Made by a program: the position numbers and the translations under genes. From positions 1,240,001-1,304,000 of the forward strand of contig NZ_CP115670.1 in NCBI RefSeq assembly GCF_027886475.1: DNA of 64,000 nucleotides, given 5' to 3'. The DNA is from Corynebacterium sp. SCR221107 (lineage in GTDB: Bacteria > Actinomycetota > Actinomycetes > Mycobacteriales > Mycobacteriaceae). Positions 43,101 through 53,311 of the stretch are shown here, in pieces (positions within the stretch are counted from its first letter, which is position 1; every line of letters starts with the position of its first letter). The notes beneath the pieces are model-generated. The model was not told where the DNA came from and did no database searches. It was given only the letters and a program-made list of their open reading frames with translations.

Positions 43101-43883
43101 TTAAACACCTGCGTTGTTCAAGGTGTGCGATACCTCCAAGGAGGAGCCCAGGCAGGAAGCCGGTCCCTGGCATTGTGCGAACGGGTTATCCAGCGTCAGG
43201 GTGCACGGGCCGGATGAGGTAAACGGCTCGAGATTGGCTTCTGCGGAGGTGGTCTTGAGCATCTCATCGAGCACACCTCGGTGAATGGCACACATGATAG
43301 GAGATGGGGTAGTGCCTTGGGCCATGAATGGGCAGGAGTTGAGATGCATGGTCAGTGAATTCTCTGAAGCGTCCTCTGACCGCTGGTTTTCTACTTTCGG
43401 ATCGAATCCCATCTGAGTATGATGCGACTTGATGGCTTTTAGCGCGGTGGGGGTGTCTTGGGAGAATAGGCCATCCTCGCGAAGCCGGCTGCCCCAGCGA
43501 CGTCCGATTTCCCGCGCGGCCTTGTGAGCTTCCTCCGAGTCGGACTCCTCAAGGTAGCTGGTCAAGATGCCGATGAGGCTTACGTATTCGTTGGCCACGG
43601 TGCGATTATCGGGAACCCGAATTGAGTAGAGCAATGAAGGCCGTCCCCGACCTGGGCTGCGGGTGGGGACGGCCACCACCGCGTTACGGTCAAGCAGTTC
43701 ATCCAGATGTCCGCGCGCGGTATTGACATGAACTCCCATTGCCTCGGCGATTTCACCTACCTTTGCGCCCTGAGGGAAGCGCTTGAGTACCTCGAGGACG
43801 CTGCGCTGCTTAGGGCTGAGGTTCAAGGACTCCGGGAATAACTCCAAGGCGGGGCGTGGAGCAGGATGTACGGCGAGGTTCAT
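43101..43883 (-). CDS. ArnR-like winged-helix regulator with C-terminal Fe-S cysteines
   Basis: 260 residues. The N-terminal winged helix (residues ~20-90: LSPKQRSVLEVLKRFPQGAKVGEIAEAMGVHVNTARGHLDELL) resembles ArsR/DeoR-type HTH domains of SufR-like proteins. The C-terminal half carries Cys184, 198, 227, 238 and 244 in NSCPFMAQ, IMCAIHRG, GPCTLTL and AQCQGPASCLG, suited to an iron-sulfur cluster. Its position directly after thrB is that of arnR in C. glutamicum, whose product uses an Fe-S cluster to respond to NO and represses narKGHJI and hmp. Here no nar genes follow; the divergent neighbour is a membrane protein of the copper nitrite reductase type. Start ATG 43883 with AGGAAG upstream. 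ArnR orthology is inferred from position, size and cysteines. Confidence 0.78.
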   Translation of the reverse strand: MNLAVHPAPRPALELFPESLNLSPKQRSVLEVLKRFPQGAKVGEIAEAMGVHVNTARGHLDELLDRNAVVAVPTRSPGRGRPSLLYSIRVPDNRTVANEYVSLIGILTSYLEESDSEEAHKAAREIGRRWGSRLREDGLFSQDTPTALKAIKSHHTQMGFDPKVENQRSEDASENSLTMHLNSCPFMAQGTTPSPIMCAIHRGVLDEMLKTTSAEANLEPFTSSGPCTLTLDNPFAQCQGPASCLGSSLEVSHTLNNAGV

Positions 43884-44462
43884 ACGTTCTTCCTGTCAAA
43901 TGTTGGTGCACTGCTCTTTGGGAATGGATTGGTACATGCTGGTGCCTTCGACGACAAGACGTGAAAGCCTTCATCGCCCCAATGCGTCCTGGTTCGGAAA
44001 CCTTCCCACTTCGCAAGGTCGACGGAATTTCAGCGTTGCGGAAGATCTTATTAGCTGGGAAAGTGAATTAGAAATCCCTGTTGGGGTCATCTGTGGGATC
44101 TATCCAACGGGGCTCAGTTTCTAAATATGAAAAAGCGGCTATAGACTGTGCAAGCGTGAAACTATGGCCTCCGTCATATCTATTTCTAATAAAAGCATAA
44201 GAACCTGCACATCCCACATTTCTGGGGGTGAACGATGGTCGTATCGGGCAAGTAGAGCCGAGACTGTCTCCGTCTTGAGGGTGATTGCGGGCGATTGCTC
44301 AATGGCTATTAACCTTTTTGGTGTACGGTTTTTCCGGCGTTTCGCATCCTAGAAGCTCCTCTTTATTGAAACGAAAAATGGCTGGTAAAATGGCTGCGTT
44401 GGCTCGGCTGGGGAAGTGGTGTATGTGTGCTTCGTCGATGTTTTATGAGTTGCTGAGGTCTT
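43884..44462. other. Divergent control region between the ArnR-like gene and the membrane protein
   Basis: No gene. A long hairpin is possible at 44068-44124: TTAGAAA/TTTCTAA outer stem (44068-44074, 44118-44124) and CCCTGTTGG/CCAACGGGG inner stem (44076-44084, 44104-44112). It may be an operator region or an RNA structure in a leader. Confidence 0.45.
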
Positions 44463-46058
44463 GTGGGTCTTTTTGAGGGACTTGGTTCAATTCGGGACAT
44501 GTGCAATTGTCAACAAATGCAGGGATGCGAGCGGAAAAGTTTGCTTGTGGGCAATGATGAGAGGCGAGAGTTGTCGGTTTCCGGGCAGGAGAATCCCATT
44601 TCTCTCAGTTTAAGCTCAGGAATAAGACCGGGAAAAGCCGGTGAAAAACAAGGCCGTGGCGCGCTTGGAATCGGCCCGCCACTGCCGATGCGGGGCCCAT
44701 CCCTCAACAACTCGTGGGGTGTGGGTCGGTGGCACCTTGCCCTCGGCGGAGTTGCCGGGGTGTGGGCGCTGACGGGCTTTGCACTTTCGCTGGCTTTTTC
44801 TCAAGGCGTTGCGGTGAGCTGGTGGGCGAGCGTGCATGCCTTTACGTTGGGGGCCGTGGTCACCGCCATTATGGTCTACACCCAGCATTTCGCTGGCGCG
44901 CTGACCCGAATGAAGCAGGACCCTGCCACCGTCGTCCGCGGGGTCGGGATCCGTATCGCCATGGTACAGATTGGCCTGGCCTGCCTTGTGCTGGGGCGTG
45001 CCGGATACGAATGGTCGGGGCTTGCTGACTTCGGCGCCATCCTCGTTTTGGTGGCATTGACCATCCATTTTGGTGGGATCCTAGACTCCTGCCTGGAAGG
45101 GATGGGCGGGCAGTATTCCTTCCTGGCGCGATTTTATGTAGCGGCAGGTGGTTGTGCCGTTGGTGCCATCATGCTCGCGATTGCGGCGGCCCATTCCGCA
45201 GGAGATTATGACCTGCTTATTTCCGCGCATGCTCGGGCCATGGTGTGGGGCTTTGTTTTCCCCATCGTGCTGATAACCGTGCTTACCTTGTTGCCCACGA
45301 TGAAAGGCCAGAGGGTAGCGCCAGGAGTGAAAAGACTTTCCCGCACGCTGTTGACCGTGTATTTCACCAGTATCGGGATTGCGGTTGGTGCTGTGTGTAT
45401 CAAGGCGGCGCCGTTAGCCGGGAATGCACATCTCGATTGGTTGCTCGCCGTGGCCGGTGCCGCGGAGATTCTCGCAGGTAGTGCGGGTCTGGCACTGCTT
45501 GTAGTGGCATCTTCGCCTCGCCGGGCGCGCCTTGATGATGCAGGCACGAAGGCTGCGGGCGCATCCCCACCTCCTGCGCCCGCAGGCTCGCGTGCTCGCC
45601 TTGCCGTCTACGCCGGTGTGGTCTGGCTCGCGGTGTGTTTGCTTGCCGACGGCCTGGGCGTGGCCAGCGCCATGACGGGAGAAATAAGCCCCCGGGATCT
45701 TTTTGCCGCACTTGCTCCGGTGGTGGTGGGCGCGGGGCTGCTCCCCATGATTGTCCAGGTGCTGGGCTTTCTGCTTCCCGTGGTCGCCGGAGGCGGCCCA
45801 GATGTCATCAAGCATCGCCGAATCGCGGCAACGCGCGGGCTGCGAACCCGCCTGGTTATCACCGGGTGCGGAGCTATGCTTACCATCGTGGGGAAGGTGC
45901 CGGTGGGAGAGCATGTGCCGCAGATAGCCGTGGTGTCCATGGGCATCGCACTCATGGCCGTGAGCTTCCTATGGGCGGCGGCGGCAGTGGTGCGCGCATT
46001 TCTACCGCATCACTGGTGGGGGTGTGGCGGCAGGCCGAGGCAAGCTCCGGCGAGCTAG
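44463..46058 (+). CDS. Multi-pass membrane protein resembling the membrane domain of actinobacterial copper nitrite reductases
   Basis: Up to 531 residues. The start is unclear: the frame opens at GTG 44463, ATG 44499 gives an odd Cys cluster (MCNCQQMQGC), and ATG 44688 (MRGPSLNNSWGVGRWHLALGG) starts just before the first membrane helix and is the most natural. About 12 transmembrane helices follow. Conserved-looking His residues occur in WWASVHAFTLGAVVTAIMVYTQHFAGAL, AHARAMVWGFV and the loop GGGPDVIKHRR. The pattern is that of the N-terminal membrane region of multicopper oxidase/NirK proteins in Actinobacteria, but the cupredoxin domains are absent: the gene ends right after the last helix. 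Divergent from the ArnR-like regulator; a role in nitrite/NO or haem-copper chemistry is inference. It converges with the acyl-CoA synthetase gene with 1 bp between stops. Confidence 0.7.
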   Translation: MGLFEGLGSIRDMCNCQQMQGCERKSLLVGNDERRELSVSGQENPISLSLSSGIRPGKAGEKQGRGALGIGPPLPMRGPSLNNSWGVGRWHLALGGVAGVWALTGFALSLAFSQGVAVSWWASVHAFTLGAVVTAIMVYTQHFAGALTRMKQDPATVVRGVGIRIAMVQIGLACLVLGRAGYEWSGLADFGAILVLVALTIHFGGILDSCLEGMGGQYSFLARFYVAAGGCAVGAIMLAIAAAHSAGDYDLLISAHARAMVWGFVFPIVLITVLTLLPTMKGQRVAPGVKRLSRTLLTVYFTSIGIAVGAVCIKAAPLAGNAHLDWLLAVAGAAEILAGSAGLALLVVASSPRRARLDDAGTKAAGASPPPAPAGSRARLAVYAGVVWLAVCLLADGLGVASAMTGEISPRDLFAALAPVVVGAGLLPMIVQVLGFLLPVVAGGGPDVIKHRRIAATRGLRTRLVITGCGAMLTIVGKVPVGEHVPQIAVVSMGIALMAVSFLWAAAAVVRAFLPHHWWGCGGRPRQAPAS

Positions 46059-46059
46059 G

Positions 46060-47859
46060 CTAGTCGTCTTCGGCAGGTGCCACCGGGTCTTCGAGGGGGC
46101 TTGCGGCCTGGTTGATGATGGGGCTCGACGAACGGTTGGTGCTGCGGTGGCCTGGCCCTTGCAGGGCGATGACCTCGAAATCGCCATTCTTGACGTGTTC
46201 GCGCAGGTCAATCTTGTCGAACTTGCCCACCGAGGTCTTGTCGATGGAGTCGACGAAGGCCCAGTATTCGGGAAGCATCCAGCCGGGAAACTTCTCTCGC
46301 AATTTGTCGCGCAGGCGCTCGGCGGTATCGCGATCGCGGGCAATGCCGGCCGCCAGAACGGTGACCGCCAGCGGCCGCTCGCCCCACTTTTTATCTGGGT
46401 AGCCGATCACGGCGCATTCGACGACCACGGCGGCAGCCATGATCTCATTTTCCAGCAAGGCGGAGTAGATCCACTCACCACCCGATCGGATGACGTCGCG
46501 GGCGCGATCGTGGATGGTCAAGAAGCCATCGGAGGTTACCGACCCCACGTCGCCGGTACGCAGCCAACCATCGGCGGTGAACTGCTCTGGTGCGTCATCG
46601 ACCTCCTTGTTGCGGAAGGTGTGCGCAACCCCGGAGTCTTCCTCGGTGGGGGAATGGTAGTACTGGGAGGTCACCCAATTGCCTCGCACCTGGATCTCGC
46701 CTTGATTGCGGTCGGTAGAGGCGACGACCTCGCCGTCGTTGACCACACGGTATTCCAGGGAAGCCGGGAACCGTCCCTGGGATTCGCGGTAGCTTTGTCG
46801 CGTCTCACCGGAGGCTCCCGAAGGCGGGCGCGCCACGGTGCCGATGGATAAGGTCTCTGTCATGCCCCACACGTGGACGATGTCCACGCCGTAGCGCTCC
46901 TCCCACAGGTGAATCAGCGCCGGGGGCACGGCGGACCCACCGACGAAGATTTCCTGCAGGCTCATGCGCTCGGGCGGATTGTGGATGTAGTGGACCATGA
47001 GCTGAATCCACAAGGTCGGGACGCCATGAGCCACGCGCGGATGTGAGTTGGCGATGATGGTGGCCAGAGCCTGCGGCGACATGTCCGAACCAGGAAAGAC
47101 TAATGGGGTGCCCGACATGAAGGCGGCAACGGGCACGCACCACGACAAGATGTGATAAATCGGCACGCAACACAAAAAGGTCTGTCCGTGTGTGATGGCC
47201 AATGAGTCTGTGGTCCGCAGGTTCATGCACTGCAAATAGATGGAGCGATGGGAATACAACACGCCTTTGGGTGCGCCGGTGGTTCCGGTGGAATAACACA
47301 GCGCCGCGGCGTGGGTTTCGGGCACGACCGGCCATGGGTAGTCGGTGCTGCGGCCGTCGAGAAGCCTCTCATAAGAGTGGCAATTGATCGTCGAGGGGAT
47401 AAAGCTGGCTGGCTCGGTGATGTCGTGAATGCCAATGAAAACTACCGCGCGCACGCTGGGGCAGCCGCCGTCCAAGATGGCTCCGAGCTGTTTAGCAAAG
47501 CGCGGGTCGGCGATGATGACCTCATCTTCGGCGTGGTTGATGATGTGCCGAATTTGGTCATTCATGAGCTGCCTATTGAGCGGATTGAACACGGCACCCA
47601 TGCAGGCAACGGCGAAGAGGGTCTCAAGATGCTCGGCGCAGTTGTTCATGAAACTGGCCACGCGCTTGTCACCGGTGATGCCAAGCTCATCGCGCAAACC
47701 GTGGGCGAGCGCCGCCGCCCGTGCAGCGACCTCGTGGTAGGTGGTTTCGGCGTGCTGAGGCCCGTCCCAGGTGGTGATCTTGGTGTTGGCATGAATCGTC
47801 GATCCGTAGGTGAGGATGCGTGAGAGATTCAGTGGCAAGTCCTGCATCGTTGAGTGCAT
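46060..47859 (-). CDS. AMP-dependent (long-chain fatty) acyl-CoA synthetase
   Basis: 599 residues of the ANL superfamily, which activates carboxylic acids by adenylation and thioester formation. P-loop CYSTGTTGAPKGVLYSHRS at ~195, VWGMTETLSIG (A5), GWLRTGDVGSVTSDGFLTIHDRARDVIRSGGEWI (A7-A8) and the C-terminal lysine in IDKTSVGKFDKIDL. The last ~30 residues are an extra hydrophilic tail. Sequence and position upstream of rho correspond to the C. glutamicum fatty-acid-CoA ligase gene at this locus; medium- or long-chain fatty acids are the likely substrates. ATG 47859 or ATG 47847 may be the start; no strong ribosome binding site decides between them. Confidence 0.9.
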   Translation of the reverse strand: MHSTMQDLPLNLSRILTYGSTIHANTKITTWDGPQHAETTYHEVAARAAALAHGLRDELGITGDKRVASFMNNCAEHLETLFAVACMGAVFNPLNRQLMNDQIRHIINHAEDEVIIADPRFAKQLGAILDGGCPSVRAVVFIGIHDITEPASFIPSTINCHSYERLLDGRSTDYPWPVVPETHAAALCYSTGTTGAPKGVLYSHRSIYLQCMNLRTTDSLAITHGQTFLCCVPIYHILSWCVPVAAFMSGTPLVFPGSDMSPQALATIIANSHPRVAHGVPTLWIQLMVHYIHNPPERMSLQEIFVGGSAVPPALIHLWEERYGVDIVHVWGMTETLSIGTVARPPSGASGETRQSYRESQGRFPASLEYRVVNDGEVVASTDRNQGEIQVRGNWVTSQYYHSPTEEDSGVAHTFRNKEVDDAPEQFTADGWLRTGDVGSVTSDGFLTIHDRARDVIRSGGEWIYSALLENEIMAAAVVVECAVIGYPDKKWGERPLAVTVLAAGIARDRDTAERLRDKLREKFPGWMLPEYWAFVDSIDKTSVGKFDKIDLREHVKNGDFEVIALQGPGHRSTNRSSSPIINQAASPLEDPVAPAEDD

Positions 47860-48514
47860 AGATGAAGCTTAACGCAGCCGGTGAAGCGGGGGAGCTATTA
47901 CTTCGAACGCTGCGGGGCGTGCTTTCCGACGCCCGCAGGTTCCGGATGCGCGAAGTCACTGCGCCGGCGCGGCGATGTATAAAAAATGGCGTCAAACTTC
48001 TCCATGATTACGTCTGTGGGCTACACTTGAGCGTGAACCTTCGTTTTACGCGTTCGTGCGCGCCCAGTCGTGGTTCGGTTTTTGGTGGTCAGCCCCTAAA
48101 ACTGCGCTAATACACACTTTTTAGTGCTCCACCTTGGGTGCCATGAAAATAAACGCGCTTGCCTGAACCCCGTTGCTTGTTTGCCTGGGTTAGGCCTTCC
48201 CATTTCACCCTGAAAATTGTCGGGCTGCGGTTGCCACGAAGGGCAGGACGAAGGTTCCGGTCATGTCACCTTTAACGCCATGTGCATGGCTGCCAACAAA
48301 ATCTGTCGATCATCGCGTATCGATCATCGACCAACTTCCATAAGGATGCTGCCAAGCTTGACGGAATAATCCCACAAGTACCATGCGCAAGCACTGTTAT
48401 TGCAATTGCGCGTTGATCCTCGTACGCCTCGTTCATCGTCGCGTACCCACTATTCACGGTGGCAAGGATTAGTGGTGGGATGTCGCTTTGGTACAAGCAC
48501 ACGAAAGGACATCT
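47860..48514. other. Intergenic region before rho
   Basis: No supported gene. It holds a dispersed-motif copy on the minus strand (47920-47933), and a direct repeat TCGATCATCG at 48306-48315 and 48320-48329. The rho leader probably includes autoregulatory sequence, as in other bacteria, but I cannot define it. Confidence 0.45.
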
Positions 48515-50839
48515 GTGACTGATACAGATACCGGCGCACAGCGTAATCTCGCTGCCATGCGTCTTCCCGAGCTGCGCAAGATCGCTGCCGAGATGGGCCT
48601 GAAGGGGACCTCGGCGCTGCGCAAGGGTGACCTCATTGCGGCCATTAATGGCGCTGGCGCCGCCAAGAGCGCGCCGAAGTCCGACAAGGCCAGCAAGGCC
48701 GAGAAAGTAGAACAGGCTGAGATCACCGCAGATTCAGCTGCCACGGATGTCGCGGAGAAGCCGACTTCCGCACGCAAGACCACTCGCCGTGCCACGAAGG
48801 CTGCAACCGCCTCGGCGCAGACTGAAACGGCACAGGAGTCCGCTCCTGCTGCTGAAGACAAGCCGGCCACCACGCGCCGCCGTCGCGCAACTAAGGCTTC
48901 CGGCGCGGCCACCGCCACCGCCACCGCCGCAGTCGACAACGCCCAGGGTGAGTCCACAGGCATGGGTGCCGAGACCACTGTCGAGACCCAGGCTGTGGTG
49001 CAGGCTGATGCAAACACTGAGGCGCGCACCGAAGCCGCCGAAGCCCCCACCGCCGGCCGTCGCCGTCGCGCCGTGCGCCACGACAGCAAGGAACTTGCCG
49101 CGGGTGCCGAGCATGCCACAGCAGGAGCCACCGAGCATGCCGCAGCCAATGATGCACAGGTGAGCGCTGAAGGCGCAGCAGAGGGCGAGGGGACTGCCGC
49201 CGGTGTGGATGAGCAGCACTTCGAGTCCCGCTCCGCTGCACGTCGCGCCCGCCGCAACCGTGCTCGTCGTGAGCAGCGCGAAGGACGTGAGCAGCGTTCG
49301 CGCCGTGGCAACGAGGACCAGGACACAGCCCCAGCCCACGAGTCGGCCGCCGCATCCGAGGCCTCCGCGCCAACGGGCGTCGATAAGCAAACTGGGGAGG
49401 CAACGGACAACGCCGCTGGTGCAGACCAGGTCGAGCGCGGTGAGCGCAGTGACCGCGGCGAGCGCGCAGAACGCAATAGCCGTGAGGACCGCAATGAGCG
49501 CGGGGACCGCAACGAGCGCAATGAACGAAATGAACGCGGCGAGCGAGGCGAGCGCGGGGACCGAAACGAACGCAACAACCGCGAGGACCGCAACAACCGC
49601 CGAAACCGCCGGAACCGCCGTGGTCGTGACCGCGATGGACAGGGGGACAACTACAACGAGCCGCGTGAAGACGAGGTGCTGCAAAACATCGCGGGCATCG
49701 TGGACGTGGTAGATAACAACGTGGCCTTTGTGCGCACCACCGGCTACCACGCAGGCCCTGCCGATGTGTACGTCAGCTCCCAGATGCTGCGCCGTTTTGG
49801 CCTGCGTCCAGGCGATGCCATCACCGGACAGGTGCGCATGCAGGGCGAGCAGCACAGCTCTGGCCGCGGACGCAATCGCCAGAAGTACAACCCGCTGGTG
49901 CGTGTGGAGTCCGTCAACGGCATGACCGTGGAAGAAGCCAAGGCGCGCCCCGAGTTCGCCAAGCTGACCCCGCTGTACCCGAACCAGCGCCTGCACCTGG
50001 AGACGGATCCGAAGATCTTGACCACGCGCGTCATCGACCTCATCATGCCCATCGGCAAGGGTCAGCGCGCGCTGATCGTCTCCCCGCCGAAGGCCGGTAA
50101 GACCACGATCCTGCAAAACATCGCCAACGCGATCGCCACCAATAACCCTGAGTGCTACCTCATGGTCGTGCTTGTCGATGAGCGCCCCGAAGAGGTCACC
50201 GACATGCAGCGCAGCGTCAAGGGCGAGGTCATCGCCTCCACCTTCGACCGCCCGCCGGCAGAGCACACCGCCGTGGCAGAACTTGCCATCGAGCGCGCCA
50301 AGCGCCTGGTGGAGCAGGGCCAGGACGTGGTTATCCTCCTGGACTCTATCACCCGCCTGGGCCGTGCCTACAACAACTCCTCCCCGGCATCCGGACGCAT
50401 CCTGTCCGGTGGTGTGGACTCCAACGCCCTCTACCCACCCAAGCGCTTCTTGGGTGCTGCCCGCAACATCGAAAACGGCGGCTCGCTCACGATCATCGCC
50501 ACTGCGATGGTCGAAACCGGCTCGGCCGGTGACACCGTCATCTTCGAGGAGTTCAAGGGCACCGGCAACGCCGAGCTCAAGCTGGATCGCAAGATTGCTG
50601 AGCGTCGCGTGTTCCCGGCGGTGGATGTCAACCCGTCGGGCACCCGTAAGGACGAGCTGCTGCTGCCGCCGGATGAGGCAAAGATCATGCACAAGCTGCG
50701 TCGCATCCTCTCTGCGCTTGACCCGCAGCAGGCCATCGACCTGCTCATCAAGCAGCTGAAGAAGACCAAGTCCAACGGCGAGTTCCTCATGCAGATCGCA
50801 TCGTCTGCTCCGATGGCCGGCCTGTCCGAGGAGGACTAA
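48515..50839 (+). CDS. rho: Transcription termination factor Rho
   Basis: 774 residues. Start GTG 48515 with AAAGGA upstream. Rho_N helical domain ([30 protein letters not shown]) at 10-45, then a ~330-residue low-complexity insertion: first Ala/Glu/Thr-rich, then Arg/Asn/Asp/Glu/Gly-rich ([18 protein letters not shown]) as in other high-GC Gram-positive Rho proteins. The RNA-binding cold-shock-like domain follows ([20 protein letters not shown]), then the ATPase with [15 protein letters not shown] (Walker A), [12 protein letters not shown] and the R-loop region [16 protein letters not shown] hexameric helicase that ends transcription at rho-dependent sites. prfA overlaps its stop by 1 bp (TAATG). 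Confidence 0.97.
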   Translation: MTDTDTGAQRNLAAMRLPELRKIAAEMGLKGTSALRKGDLIAAINGAGAAKSAPKSDKASKAEKVEQAEITADSAATDVAEKPTSARKTTRRATKAATASAQTETAQESAPAAEDKPATTRRRRATKASGAATATATAAVDNAQGESTGMGAETTVETQAVVQADANTEARTEAAEAPTAGRRRRAVRHDSKELAAGAEHATAGATEHAAANDAQVSAEGAAEGEGTAAGVDEQHFESRSAARRARRNRARREQREGREQRSRRGNEDQDTAPAHESAAASEASAPTGVDKQTGEATDNAAGADQVERGERSDRGERAERNSREDRNERGDRNERNERNERGERGERGDRNERNNREDRNNRRNRRNRRGRDRDGQGDNYNEPREDEVLQNIAGIVDVVDNNVAFVRTTGYHAGPADVYVSSQMLRRFGLRPGDAITGQVRMQGEQHSSGRGRNRQKYNPLVRVESVNGMTVEEAKARPEFAKLTPLYPNQRLHLETDPKILTTRVIDLIMPIGKGQRALIVSPPKAGKTTILQNIANAIATNNPECYLMVVLVDERPEEVTDMQRSVKGEVIASTFDRPPAEHTAVAELAIERAKRLVEQGQDVVILLDSITRLGRAYNNSSPASGRILSGGVDSNALYPPKRFLGAARNIENGGSLTIIATAMVETGSAGDTVIFEEFKGTGNAELKLDRKIAERRVFPAVDVNPSGTRKDELLLPPDEAKIMHKLRRILSALDPQQAIDLLIKQLKKTKSNGEFLMQIASSAPMAGLSEED

Positions 50840-51921
50840 TGGCAGGGGCAACAAACCAGGTTTCCGCCGTCGACGACATCGTTTCCGAATATCAGGGCAT
50901 CGAGATGCAGATGGCCGATCCGGAGACGATGGGGGATCAGACGCTTTTCCGCAAGCTGTCGAAGCGCTACTCGGAACTCCAGCCGATCATCAACGTCAAT
51001 AACGCGCTGGTGCAGGCCCGCGAGGATCTCGAGGTTGCCCGCGAGATGGCCCATGAAGACCACGATTTCCAGGCCGAGGTCACCCGCCTCGAGCAGGAGG
51101 TCGTGGACAACGAGGAAAAACTGGCCGACCTGTTGGCGCCGCGCGATCCGCATGACGGCGACGACATCGTCATGGAGGTCAAGGCCGGTGCAGGCGGCGA
51201 GGAGGCCGCGCTGTTTGCCGGCGAGCTGGTGCGCATGTACCAGCGCTACGCCGACAAGCACGGCTTTTCCACCGAGGTCCTCGACGTCTCCGAGTCCGAT
51301 CTCGGCGGTGTCAAGGACATGACCTTGTCGATTCGCTCGAAGCAGCCGTCGCGTGACGGAGCCTGGAGCGTGTTCAAGTTCGAGGGCGGTGTCCACCGCG
51401 TGCAGCGCGTCCCGGTGACCGAGTCCCAGGGGCGCATCCAAACCTCGGCCGCCGGCGTGCTGGTCTACCCCGAGCCGGACGAGGTCGGCGAGGTGGAGAT
51501 CGATGACAAGGACCTGCGCATCGATGTCTACCGTTCCTCCGGCAAGGGCGGCCAGGGTGTGAACACGACCGACTCAGCCGTGCGCATCACCCACCTGCCC
51601 ACCGGCATCGTGGTGACCTGTCAGAAGGAACGCTCACAGATCCAGAACAAGGCGCGCGCCATGCAGGTGCTCGCCGCCCGCCTCCAGGCTCTCGCCGAGG
51701 AGGCCGCGGATGCCGAGGCCGCCGAGGGGCGCGCCGCACAGATCCGTACCCTGGATCGCTCCGAGCGCATCCGCACCTACAACTTCCCGGAAAACCGCAT
51801 CACCGATCACCGCATCGGATTCAAGGCCAACAACCTTGACTCCGTCCTCGGCGGCGACCTCGATGATCTGTTCACCGCGCTGCGCGCCGCCGAGCGTGCC
51901 GAGCGCCTGGAAGCTGAATAA
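50839..51921 (+). CDS. prfA: Peptide chain release factor 1
   Basis: 360 residues. Recognises UAA/UAG stop codons through the PVT tripeptide ([15 protein letters not shown]) and triggers hydrolysis with the GGQ motif in [17 protein letters not shown], whose Gln is methylated by PrmC encoded next. Start ATG 50839 shares its A with the rho stop, so translation is coupled. RF1 reads amber codons, so the interrupted oleate hydratase in this window would be terminated normally. Confidence 0.97.
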   Translation: MAGATNQVSAVDDIVSEYQGIEMQMADPETMGDQTLFRKLSKRYSELQPIINVNNALVQAREDLEVAREMAHEDHDFQAEVTRLEQEVVDNEEKLADLLAPRDPHDGDDIVMEVKAGAGGEEAALFAGELVRMYQRYADKHGFSTEVLDVSESDLGGVKDMTLSIRSKQPSRDGAWSVFKFEGGVHRVQRVPVTESQGRIQTSAAGVLVYPEPDEVGEVEIDDKDLRIDVYRSSGKGGQGVNTTDSAVRITHLPTGIVVTCQKERSQIQNKARAMQVLAARLQALAEEAADAEAAEGRAAQIRTLDRSERIRTYNFPENRITDHRIGFKANNLDSVLGGDLDDLFTALRAAERAERLEAE

Positions 51922-52038
51922 TCCGCCCGCGCGACACGGACGTCAAAGAAAACGAAGGGGCCTTGCCTGTGGCGAGGTCCCTTCGATGTATTCCTTCCTC
52001 AAGCAGAACAGTAGGAGAAAGCAGGAAAGCAGGAGCCC

Positions 52039-52929
52039 ATGAACCCCCTCGACCGGACCGAAGTAACCGTCCACCAGGCATTGTTGGAGGCTACCGCCAC
52101 GCTTGAGCAGGCCGGAGTGGATACCCCTGCGGTCGATGCCCGGGCGCTGGTGGCGCATGTCTTGGGCATCGAGCCGCTGGAAGTGGGGCTGCGACGCCGG
52201 GACGTGCTCGCCGCCCCCGATTACGATCGCCTCGTACATCTGGTTGCTTCCCGACGCCTTCGGCATCCACTCCAACACCTCATCGGCACTGCCTGGTTCG
52301 GCCCGCTCGAACTCAAGGTGGGCCCAGGGGTATTCATTCCGCGCCCGGAAACTGAAGTACTAGCCGACTGGGCTGCGCGGCGTCTGCGCAATGCTCGCAA
52401 CCCCAAGGTACTGGATCTGTGTACCGGTTCCGGTGCCCTAGCCGGCTATCTCGCCCACGAGCTGCCCCAGGCTCAGGTTAGTGCGGTAGAACTTTCCGAG
52501 CAGGCCTATTCCTATGCGCAGCTCAATATCGGACAACACGTGCGCTTGGTGCGCGCCGACGCTGTGGATCCCGCCCTTTTCTACGGCGAGCTCTTCGACG
52601 CGGTGGTCTCCAATCCGCCATACGTCCCGGAGACACCTGATCTTGCGCCGGAGGTGTACTTCGACCCCCACGAGGCCGTATTCTCCGGCGCCGATGGCAT
52701 GGAATTCATAAGGAAGCTGGTGCCCCAGATGGCCCGGCTGGCGGCACCGGGCGCAATCATCGGTATCGAACACGATGACTCCACCAGCCAGCAGGTCCAC
52801 CACCTGGTTGCTGAAAGCGGCTATTTCGACGACGTCGCGGTCCTTGTGGACCTCACCGGAAGGGCTCGCTTCGTGACCGCAACCCGCAACGCGCGCGACT
52901 ATGAAGTCAATAAACCAAAGGATCAATAG
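52039..52929 (+). CDS. prmC: Release factor N5-glutamine methyltransferase
   Basis: 296 residues; SAM-dependent methylation of the GGQ glutamine of release factors. N-terminal helical domain (1-~85), SAM-binding LDLCTGSGALAGYLA near 125, and the catalytic VVSNPPYVPE near 195. ATG 52039 has AGGAG upstream. It lies 117 bp after prfA, the usual order. Confidence 0.95.
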   Translation: MNPLDRTEVTVHQALLEATATLEQAGVDTPAVDARALVAHVLGIEPLEVGLRRRDVLAAPDYDRLVHLVASRRLRHPLQHLIGTAWFGPLELKVGPGVFIPRPETEVLADWAARRLRNARNPKVLDLCTGSGALAGYLAHELPQAQVSAVELSEQAYSYAQLNIGQHVRLVRADAVDPALFYGELFDAVVSNPPYVPETPDLAPEVYFDPHEAVFSGADGMEFIRKLVPQMARLAAPGAIIGIEHDDSTSQQVHHLVAESGYFDDVAVLVDLTGRARFVTATRNARDYEVNKPKDQ

Positions 52930-53311
52930 GTCTTTCAACCCACAGGCCGCATCCCGGCCGATGCCCAGAGGCTCTCAGTGGGCATTCGTGTACGAGATAG
53001 ACGCATCCACAGACGGCGCCCCGGGACACGTGCCCTAAAAGGGTGCCGGTTTACTCCTTGCGAATGAGACTAGTGACCTGTAATCGAGCAGCCGGCATGG
53101 GAATTGTGGCGGCCGGGTAGGCGTCGGCAAGCTCGGGCAAATGCAGACCCACCGCGAGCTTGGCGGGCGGTGAGGGGTAGAATGCTTGGGAGTGTGTGGC
53201 GCTGCTGCGTCGCGTTCAAACCCCGCCAAGGTTGCGGCAACGTGGGTAGAAGACGGTGCTGAACGTGAGAATAGGCGGGCGGGGGAAGTGAAAGCTACTA
53301 GGGAAGAGACG
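52930..53311. other. Intergenic region before tsaC
   Basis: No supported gene. It contains a dispersed-motif copy at 53120-53132 and presumably the promoter for tsaC-wecA. The open frame extending the tsaC reading frame back to 53186 is not conserved-looking. Confidence 0.5.

Noticed and set aside
48734..50854. Long minus-strand frame (706 codons) opposite rho
   Set aside because: Antisense of rho, with low-complexity translation and no ribosome binding site or motif.
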